Source: Iris pallida (lineage: Eukaryota > Streptophyta > Magnoliopsida > Asparagales > Iridaceae). From it: a DNA stretch of 64,000 bases. The stretch lies in assembly GCA_029216955.1 (NCBI GenBank), contig JANAVB010031417.1:21057980-21121979 (forward strand). Reading direction: 5' to 3'. A program made the translations under genes and the position numbers. Under the pieces are notes generated by a model. It saw nothing but the letters and a program-made list of their open reading frames with translations. It ran no database searches and had not been told where the DNA came from. Below are positions 55,099 through 64,000 of this stretch, in pieces. Numbering within the stretch: position 1 is the stretch's first letter; every line of letters starts with the position of its first letter.

Positions 55099-56715
55099 TG
55101 TCACACCCCGATTCCGTTGAATCGATAGTCGTCCCCCGGACGTGATGCCGTGCGAACCTAATTTGCGATCGCACAAGGCATAGTCATAAGTTAATCCGAA
55201 ACACGAGATCTAAGAGAGCAAGCAGACAAATTGAATCACACATTTAGTAAAGAGAACTTTGATCTTTATTGATAATGAACATCATTTACAGACTCCAGTA
55301 CATGACTCATGTCACGCGGGCTACAACATGACTCAATTACAAAAAGTGCCGATGAGATAGTCGTTCCATACAATGCACAGTACATCTCTCAATATACAAC
55401 AGAGTATTACAGTGACCTGGAATGGAGGGACGCTGAGCCATCTTTCTTGGACATTTGAGAGCCTTCAAAACTGGAGTTGCGGGACAAGTCTTTGACGCGC
55501 GGCCGAAGCTTCAAAATCTCGAACGTCGTCGAGCTAGTTGGCGCGTCCTTCCTGATTCACGGGACCTGCAAAAAACGAGGATCACTACGATCACATGTAC
55601 TGGAGAATGGCTAATTAAAATCCAAGCTCTGCATTTGATTCAAGCAGTTTTATAAACATGTTAGCTAGCTATTTTTGTGATCTTTCTTACCATCCAATCG
55701 CTTTGCATGTTAATATGTTTTGAGGCAAGCAATTGAAATTGTATACATTAAGCAGCTATCATGTATTCATCCCGTGTCACGTGCATTAGTTAAGCAGTGA
55801 AAGGGTGTGAAGGTCACTGGCAATGTCAAGCCATCACGGACTATAGCTGGGTTAGACGGCGACCCTTTCGCGGCGGGTAACGAGCCCTGTGCGAAAGTTC
55901 CCGAATAACCCACGTCAATGTAAGGCTGACGCTTGCTATACTCGTTCCTCCCGGGCCGAATCGGTCCCTTGGTCTAGGCAACCGTTCGAGGAAACTACAC
56001 CTTGTCGACAAGTTGTCCAATGACCGTTTTGCAGAGTCTTGAAAAATACTATCTCTTTTCTAGAACCTTATCATTTCTCTTTTAGTTGCAAAACTTAGCA
56101 TTTCTTTTGAACTTAGTCGATTTACTCACTTAGCCATATCGTTGTGATAAACGTTAATCATTGTTTTGCATAGGCTAAGTGGAATTGCATAAGAAAGCAT
56201 GTTTTCCATTTCAATATCGACAGTTTGATAGCAAGTGTTTCGTGAAGAATCGTGTCATGATTTTCTTGATTCTACACTATAATGACAAGTATTTCATTTA
56301 ACTTCATATTTCTTTTGAAATAGAGGGACGAGGCGAAGGAGGTCATCCACTCACCTTAGACTTGCTTCATGAGAGGGACTGGTTGGCTGCGCTGACGTTG
56401 CCTACGCGATCACCTGCAATCGCATGAGCAACTGATTAGAACACTGTGTAATTCAAGGAATTTCGATATGAATGCGAAACTCGAAAACACAAGTCACGAA
56501 AACCCATCTGAAATATTCACAAAAACCAAAGCTAAAGCCAAATCAAGTACGACATAAAAACCAGAGCAACAAGAGGTCTCTTCCGACTCAGCCGCAGAGC
56601 CAATCCTTGAGGTGTAACGCCACAGTCCCAAAATAGAAGGACTAGAAACGTACCATGCCAGCTGTATACGTACGAGTAAATGAAAGGCTCGTATTTATAC
56701 ATAAGATGTAAAATA
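55099..56715 (-). mobile_element. Minus-strand gypsy LTR (element C), relative of gypsy B; right end unclear
   Basis: Starts TGTCACACCCCGATTCCGTT in plus view, the inverse of a GGGGTGTGACA LTR end. It shares with gypsy B's LTR the U5 end, the TTGTCGACAAGTTGTCCAATG block (about 56000), the CGCGTAGGC block (56400) and CAGCCGCAGAG (56579). A minus-strand TATA (TATAAATACGAG) is near 56690-56702. No primer site lies to its left, so it is a solo or 3' LTR. The U3 start could not be placed. Confidence 0.75.
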
Positions 56716-58420
56716 TAGAAAGCCAAGAACTAAATTCAACCACGAAGATAAATAATAATATAAAAGCAACTTTGAGTTTGTCATTACAATCGTTGGGCGG
56801 AGACAAATCCACTACCAACTAATTTAAATAGGGAAGAAAATATACAAAGAAAGTGATTTGGTCGAGCGAAGGGGATGACGATCCAAAAGCAACATCTCGA
56901 CGGAATAGAGCGCAAGCCATGGCCTTGGCTAGAGCACCTACAGGTAGTCACAAAACACACCTGGAGAAATCACTAGGAGGGACGTAACAAGACACATAAT
57001 ATCATGTCATAAACTGATTGTAAATAGCTCAATAGAAAAGTACATAAACCTAAACAGATAAGGTCCCTAACCATTCTATGTGAAACCATACACTTTTGGA
57101 GACAACATTCTACGCAGGGGTTGTATGATAAGCCACGCAAATAAAAGATGATTGGCAGCACGTAGCGCTCATACGAGACACTATCTGCCCTGGGCCGCAA
57201 GTATCGCTCATCTGGGTCACTATCAGTCCGAAATGTGCATAAAAATAAAATGTAGCCCCTACGCTAATAGTTATCTCCTCCCTCCCCATGATACTATACA
57301 AGCGTTGTCTCCACGACACACAACATGAATCGTTTCCACGACAATGTTTTAGTCTTAGTAACTGCTAGGTCTTCTATCCAAATCTATTTGCAGTTATATC
57401 CTAACGCACGGCCTGTACGCACCAATAATCAGTCAGCACGCAAGTCCATATCTATATGCGACTCGCGACTTCGTAGCACACAAGTGTCGAGACCAATGAA
57501 TGCAGTACACACAAAGGGCGGTTCCTTAACTCTAGGCCAAAATGCAACAAGAAAACTAAAGTATAGTAATTTGCATCTACATACAGTTTTGAAAGAAGAA
57601 TTTTATATTTACTAGAAATAAGTAAAAGCATGCATGATATTGAGCAATTAAATAAACGGTAAAGGCAAGGTGTCTTGCCTGGGGTACTGCCCGGTGTGGT
57701 GATCTAACAGGTCCCAATTAGTCCAATAGCCATGTTCGATGTGTAGAGGTCCAAAGTCCATGAGAAAATATGAAGGCACGATTTAGTCATGATCGACGAT
57801 AATAATCGAAAATAGATTGGAGTACAGGAATACTTATACTATTTTAGAAATAATCATAATACTTGAAAACTAGCTTTTTATTAATTAAAATCATTTCTTA
57901 GAAAAGTGTCAAAAATTGTTTTACGCTAAGATACTCTAGTTTGTAAAAATAAAAAATTTAGATAGAGGCTTATGTGTATTAGTCAAAATATGCTTTTAGG
58001 AAAAATACATTAAAATTTTGTTTTAGGCTAAATATAAGTTTTGTAAAAATATTTTTATTGATAAAACTACACTTTATAAACGAAATTATATTAAATAAAT
58101 ATTTGACAATATTAATAACTCATTTAAGCCAAAACTATAATTTTGTCAAATACATATATATCTAGAGGAACATCTTAGTACTAAAGATAACTTTTGTAAA
58201 ATAAATTTTAGGAAGGAAGCTGTCTTTCTATAAATAAATAAAAAATGAATATTTGACAAGACTATATTTCATTGGTTGAAAATATTTTAGGTAGATACTC
58301 GAATACTACTAGGAATATTATTTAAATTAAAACTATAATTAATTGGTCATAAATTTTACCAAAAATATTTATATGTATAATGACTTACATTATAACCAGG
58401 ATAATTAAATATACCAATAA
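56716..58420. other. No gene; part may be U3 of element C
   Basis: Mixed then strongly AT-rich DNA. Open frames on either strand are short and carry no motif. Confidence 0.45.
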
Positions 58421-58429
58421 TAATACTAA

Positions 58430-58445
58430 TGATAATAATAATAGA

Positions 58446-58491
<46 letters not shown>
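58430..58491 (+). repeat. (AAT)n microsatellite
   Basis: About twenty AAT triplets with minor interruptions. Confidence 0.95.
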
Positions 58492-58499
58492 TTAATATG

Positions 58500-59928
58500 A
58501 AACCTCTACTAATTATACTACTCTCTTCCCCCAAATTAGAACACAGTGGGAGAGAGAGAGAACAGAGGAGAAAACGTAAGGGGGAGGGGGAGCAGGGAAA
58601 GCGGAGTGTACCGGAGTACGCCGGCGGCTCGGGACGCGACGGTTGATCGGACCGCGGAGGGCAGCGGACCCGATGGTGGAGGGAGCACCGTAGTCTGGGG
58701 TTTTGGCTCGGCGCGGCGGAGGCGACCAAGCACAGCAGCGGTCGATACGAGGGCTTCGTCGGCCAAGAGGAAGGCGGCGGTGCTACCGAGGATGTGGACG
58801 CGGAGGGGAAAGATGGGGCTCATCGACGATTGCTGCGGGTGGCGTAGGGGTTTCGACGACGGCTAATGCTGGTGGCCGCGTGGTGTGGAGGATGGCTCGG
58901 CACGGAGGTCGACACCGGGCCGGCGGCCATGTGAGGGTTAGGTTTAGGTTTTTTTCTCTTTATTTTTCTAGGATGTTGGTGACGATGGTGGAGCGGGGGC
59001 TTGCGGCCACCGGTTCAGGTGGTGGTGGTGCTGGGTTTAGGGAAGAAGGCAGGCGGATTCTGACAATGGCTATGGTGGTCGAAAAAAATAGCGGTGGTGT
59101 TGGCGTTGGTATAGGCGGTGGCGAGGGTCGTGGTCGCTGGACCTAGGGGTGGTGGTGGCCACAGGAGTGATGGGAAGAGTGGTAGGGTGGTGCCAATGGC
59201 GATGGTGGCTGGAGGGGACGAGCGAAGAAGCCGCGGTGGCTAACCTGGTGGTGTCAGGAAACAGAGGCGGTGTCGGAAAGGCTGTTGCTCTTGGCGAGGA
59301 CAGGATCAAAATTGCCACGGAGCCTGGCGGTGGGGCTACTACCAGAGATAGGTTTAGGATTGATGGGTCGTGTCCTACGAGGCACGGGACGGGTGTGTCC
59401 GGAGTTGTCGGACACGAAGAGTTAATTGTATTTGTAAAGAAAATGTAGTGGATGGAAAAAGCACGGACACCATGCACTTGAAAAAAAATTGGATGGAAAA
59501 AGTTTTTATGGAGAAGAAAAAAAAGGAGCCTCTCCTTATATAGGAGGTGGTGCTCCTAGTTGGATAAAGACTAGCATTGTTTAAATTCTCCAAGAAATAA
59601 ATTCCCTATTAATTCAATCGACTTAAAAATTAATCTAATCAAAATCGATTTAAATCTAGATGAAATCTTTATTTAATTTAAAATAATATCTTCTATAATT
59701 TAAATTACTGTATTTAATCAAATATTCACTCAAACAAAATTTCAAATAAAATATAATAATAATTAATTTTGAAAATCATAATAATTATTTCAATACTGGG
59801 ACACCTTTTAAAACCATGAATAAAAATAAGTTTCGAAAATCAATTTATACGTAAGTTATATTTTACGTATTCATATGGGAAAAGAACATTTATATGAACA
59901 TAGTTTTCTAATTCGCTAACAAGATAAA
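58500..59928 (-). mobile_element. Probable LTR of element D, part 1 (minus strand), split by a solo LTR
   Basis: On the minus strand a TATA box (CCTATATAAGGAG, near 59534-59546) is preceded by AT-rich U3-like sequence and followed by a CCACC/GCC-rich transcribed region down to about 58540. The U3-like part continues beyond the solo LTR at 62645-62943. Open frames here are composition effects. The LTR end was not located. Confidence 0.4.
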
Positions 59929-59933
59929 CTAGT

Positions 59934-62639
59934 TGTAATGCCTGTGGTTCGTATTGCGTATCTTGGTATACGTATACGTAATTTGACCCGTATTACATGT
60001 CTCCCTGCTTGATTTATTCTAGTATTTCATTGATTGGTTTATTCTTGGGTTGGTTCGGCTTGGCTTGGTTTGCTTTGGTTCATCATGAACCAAAGGTGAA
60101 CCCTCCTATCTACCACCACCCTCCTTATTTATAACCCCTTCCCTTTCTCTCTCATCATTACTTCCTTCCTTCTTTATTTACTCTCCACCACCAACCAAGA
60201 GAACCCTAGCCTAGGCAAGTGCAACTTGCTTCATGAAGGAACCCACCATTTTTATTGTTCTAAACTCTTCTATGCAACTTTCTAATCCACCTTAGTTCTT
60301 GTCATTTTATATTTTCTTGTAGATCTAAGTTTTAGACATTTTTAGATTTTCATGGTTTTGATCTATCAAACCTTCTTGTTTTCAAGTTTTGATGGTTCCA
60401 TGTTGTAGAAAATTTGATTCTACCCAATTTAGACCATTGGAAGTCCTGATTTTGACTTATTTTTAGTGATTTATAGTCTTTTGGATTATGGGTTTTCATG
60501 GCCATTGGAGGCTGGTTGGGGAAGATGAGCAACGCATGCTGTTTGCTGGCAAAAAGCTGTTGCCAAGCTGTTTGCTGGCGCAAGCTGTTTGCTGGCGCAT
60601 GCTGTCCTGGCGCATGCTGTTTCCTGGCGCATGCTGTTTGCTAGCAAAAATTTGTTGCCATGCTGTTTGCTGGCGCATGCTGTCCTGGCGCATGCTATTT
60701 TCTGGCGTATGCTGTTTGGTGGCAAAAAGTTGTTGCCATGCTGTTTGCTGGCGCATGCTATTTGTTGGCGCATGCTGTCCTGGCGTATGCTGTTTTCTGG
60801 CACATGCTGTTTGCTAGCGCATGCTGTTTGCTGGCGCATGCTGTCCTGGCGCAGCTGTTTCCTGGCGCATGCTGTTTGCTTGCAAAAAGCTGTTGTCATG
60901 CTGTTTGCTGGCGCATGCTGTTGCTGGCTATTTGCTGGCGCATGCTGTTTTGCTGGCTGTTTGCTAGCGCATGCTGTTTGCTGGCGCATGCTGTTTTGCT
61001 GGCGCATGCTGTTTATTGGCGCATGCTGTTTGCTGGTGCATGCTGTCTCTGGCACCCCTTTTGATCTCTTGTACCATTTGTTTTACCATGACAAATCTTG
61101 TTATCTTATCCGTGTTGTTTCTCTTGATCCTTAGTGTAATGTGGGATAATTATGACATGAACACGACATGATACATGAACCTGACATGATACATGGTCAC
61201 GACATGATAATGCATGATAGTGGCCCGTCGTGGCGCACTCCTGACAAGTAAACCTGGCATAATATGTCTCGAATTGCTGTTGCGACAGCTAACGTAACAT
61301 GACTTGACAAGTATGAATAACCTGGACACCGTGGACGATTGTGCTTGTACAAATGAATCAGTCTTGTCTTGCATCATGCTTAGGATGGGACCCCTAAGTA
61401 CTACGGTCAGGGATACCTACTAAAATGGACTAAGGCTAATAACTAGAATAACACAGTAGTCATGAAGAGATTTCCCAGCTACAGGCAATCCCGTTACCCG
61501 GGCGCGCTTGGGATCTGTAGCCTGCCGTCGAGTAGGGCACATTTCCAGCACACTGTCATGTGTTGCACCCTCTAAGTCACCTAAGGGTATATGCGTTTCC
61601 TGGACGATGTACCCACTTGAATTCAACCCCTAATATTCGACCTGGGTAACCTGGATGGTCTGCAGGACTTGTGGTTGTTGAATAATCTTACTGCATCTTG
61701 TTAGTAACTAGGCCTGTGATAACCTTAGTTAGTTAAAGTATCAAGCCGTACTTATTGCTTGGCCGTGATTGTTGGATAGGGAATGATCAGTCTAAGTCTT
61801 GTCTTGATCCTGTACCAGATTGTTACATGACCTGATTTTCTTATATTATCTTGACGATAAATGGTGGGAAACCAAGTTCCGTTCAGATGAAGGGTTACAA
61901 TCCCGGTCCTTGTTTGGTTTACGGGTTGTAACCTGGTTATCTGAATATTTCCATGGTTACCTCATCGTATATCATCCTGTCATGCTTTTCCATAATTCCT
62001 GTCTTTTATTATATAATTTTATTCTTGTGCTAATTGCTGGTTTTAGTTCCTAAGTGAAGCTTCCTTTGTGGCACTTGTACTTTCTGGGATCTGACCCAGC
62101 TGGTTTCGTATGGCCATATTTCGGAGCAGCTCCAGAGGATCTGTCGACTTTCCAGCCCGATGGTGACCACCAGGCGTAACTAGGGCAACGAGTGGGTTAT
62201 TTTTGGCTCTTCCACTTTATTGTAAAAATATTCTTTTGAGGCGTTTAGCCGACGAGCACCTGTTTAGCTCGATTGAACCTTTACTTACTGTCTGCCTACG
62301 GGCTGTAACATGATTGACAGATCCTAGGGTTGATCATGTATGACTAAACTCTTGCTAGTCTTCACATTTTGTAACGACTAGCTTCATGATCAGCTGAATA
62401 TGTAATGTTTGGGACGCCTTACTATTGTATATTTGGTGATCTTATATCTTGTGACATTGCTTACTTGCTTGTGATTGAGACACTAGGCTTATTCATGACC
62501 ATAAGAGACTGTTGGCTTGTAGTTAAACCCTCATGTATCTAGACAGTCGTGACCGTATAGCGAGGTGGGTTGCACTTCAATATACGTAGCTGGCTATGTC
62601 CGTCCCGGCTCTCCAGTATTCTGGCTTTGGGACGTGACA
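59934..62639 (+). mobile_element. Solo gypsy-type LTR, 2.7 kb (element E), inserted in element D
   Basis: Starts TGTAATGCC, ends GGGACGTGACA, and is flanked by CTAGT at 59929-59933 and 62640-62644. No primer site or internal region is present, so it is an LTR-LTR recombination product. A TATA-like TTATTTATAACC lies at 60125-60136. Its 5' third contains a long minisatellite. Confidence 0.92.
60535..61055 (+). repeat. GGCGCATGCTGTTTGCT minisatellite in LTR E
   Basis: About 25-30 copies of a ~17-20-base unit with core GCATGCTGTTTGCTGGC and variants (CCTGGC, AAAAAGCTGTTGCC). It opens several long frames on both strands (for example repeated CCLLAHAV), which are repeat artefacts. Confidence 0.95.
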
Positions 62640-62644
62640 CTAGT

Positions 62645-62943
62645 CTTCTTAAAATAATAAAACATGGTTTTTAAAATATCGGCACGATGCCCTTTTAATA
62701 TTTTGAAAATATTACTCGCATGTTAGAAATATACTTCTCCTTATATAAAAATCTATAAAACATTTTCAAAAATATGTATCTCGCACATATTCGCGCTCGA
62801 CGAGCCAATACGAAAAATACGAACTCGTACGCGACGAACAATTACGAGAACTCGAATTCGCACGCGCCTTACAAATACGAAGTACAAATAAAATAATTTA
62901 TTTAAATTTAAAAAAATTGTAGTAGAAATTTAGGGGGTTTACA
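62645..62943 (-). mobile_element. Element D LTR, part 2 (U3 start)
   Basis: On the minus strand the LTR begins TGTAAACCCCCTAAATTTC at 62943. It joins part 1 (ending 59928) once the solo LTR and one CTAGT are removed. Confidence 0.55.
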
Positions 62944-64000
62944 TCCTACCCAACTTAAAAGAATTTCGTCCTCGAAATTTAGGAATAATTAGGATAGGTA
63001 GGGTTGAGGAGTTAGAAAGAGTTTTGCCATAAGAAACCATGATTTAAATCATTGGACGAGTGAAGAATCGATATTCGATGAAAATTAAATGGTTAGAAGA
63101 TTGGTCAATGCATGGCAACCTATCAATGTTTAAAATCAATCAATGCTACCTTTTTCGTATAGACATGCAACCTTATAAATAGACAATAACTCCTTCAATC
63201 TCGCTGTTGAATCGTAACTCAATAAAATATTCATCATAATCAAAGATTTTTTTTATCAAGGTAAGCGTTTTTCCTTAATAAATTCTTTTAGCGCAGTTCT
63301 TTCTTTCCTTTATTCGGGTTGATAGCTATCCTTAAAATAATCTCAAACACTACTTAAAATTCTTGAAGCATGCTCATGTATATATCGACCTTCAACTGAT
63401 GTTTATTCAACTCTCAAAACAATTGATACCTTTAAAATATGTTTTCATGAACTTTAATATGCAGCAACATCTTTCGACATACCTATATATTTTCTCGAGC
63501 TCTAACTTTCTTAAGTTTAATAAATCAATTAGTCGAAGGTATAATCAAGGTTACTTTGATATAATTTTATAACCATAATCGCAAAATCTTTGATAAGTCC
63601 AAACGTCCCATTCAATATTTCTCTCATAATCTTTTTCCTACATATTTTCTCTCGTGCTAGTCCCTCTCGCATAATTATCTTCAAGAATAAAAAAAATTTC
63701 ATCCAATTTAGTCGAGAGTAAAATTTATCTCACCTTGTTATGACCTTTAAATTTACCATCATCATATAGTTAAATCATCAAGAGTTTTAAAATTTTACAA
63801 TCTTCTTGAATTCTTTAAACACTCTATTTATCATCTCATAAAATAAAGAATCAATCTGTCGAACAAAAATCTACTCTCCTTTGATCATAAAATATACTCC
63901 ACCTCATAGGTTTTACCTCAAGATTTTATCTATGCATATATTTAATCATCTTATTCAACTATACCGCTACCTTTCGCTAGGGATTTTCTAATCTAACGTC
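62944..64000 (-). mobile_element. 3' internal part of element D
   Basis: On the minus strand it has the palindromic AAATTTCGAGGACGAAATT (62962-62980) followed by AGTTGGGTAGGA and then the LTR, the same arrangement as gypsy B. No pol coding is visible on either strand in the next 1 kb, so the element is non-autonomous, decayed or carries a long spacer. Confidence 0.5.

Noticed and set aside
58385..59477. Several overlapping open frames of 95-147 codons on both strands
   Set aside because: GC-rich CCACC/GGTGG composition keeps frames open on both strands; no motif, and the context is an LTR transcribed region.
60486..61134. Long frames of up to 189 codons
   Set aside because: Produced by the GCATGCTGTTTGCTGGC minisatellite, open in several frames at once.

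Overview
This window looks like nuclear DNA of a flowering plant. It holds plant-type Ty1/copia and Ty3/gypsy retrotransposons primed by initiator Met-tRNA, a plant LINE whose ORF2 carries a C-terminal RNase H, an En/Spm-type CACTA element, Tourist-like and other MITEs, and AT-rich intergenic DNA. No bacterial or organellar operon, rRNA or true tRNA gene was seen. I do not assign a species. The very GC-rich coding sequence at 48454 is reminiscent of monocots, but that is weak evidence.

Layout. 1-4212 is the end of one gypsy LTR followed by a minus-strand gypsy fragment with a 2.3 kb LTR and primer-binding site. 4213-6290 is low-complexity DNA with a G-rich tract, a foldback and tandem repeats. 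6297-10729 is a decayed CACTA element: a W-box-like repeat array, a broken TNPD fragment, a spliced Transposase_24-type gene, a long inverted repeat and terminal GCGACGT repeats. 11.1-44 kb is an array of three secreted proline-rich protein genes (PRP1 11796, PRP2 25569, PRP3 42906), with a relic 3' flank of a further copy at 14583. Mobile DNA has split this array: a Tourist-like MITE, a complete but broken copia element (15693-23475, TSD CTTTG), a solo copia LTR (23835-25027, TSD CTAGT) and an inverted pair of copia LTRs (27054-27868). In the 5' leader of PRP3 lies a LINE (29145-42831, 16-bp TSD), itself split by a gypsy element (31843-39822, TSD CATTG).

44-55 kb holds MITEs, a SINE-like sequence and two single-exon paralogues of a membrane-anchored methyltransferase-like plant family (48454-49170 and 52753-53544). 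One has lost the C-terminal domain and the other the central domain, and only the first has an upstream ORF. 55-64 kb is again LTR material: a relative of the gypsy LTR, and a minus-strand LTR region interrupted by a 2.7 kb solo LTR (59934-62639, TSD CTAGT) that carries a long GCATGC minisatellite.

The only host genes with intact, convincing reading frames are PRP1, PRP2, the PRP3 coding region and the two paralogues. PRP proteins should be exported to the cell wall; the paralogues are likely membrane-anchored. Everything else is mobile DNA or repeats. Element boundaries were read by eye from terminal TG/CA, target-site duplications and, in two cases, paralogous empty sites inside the window.
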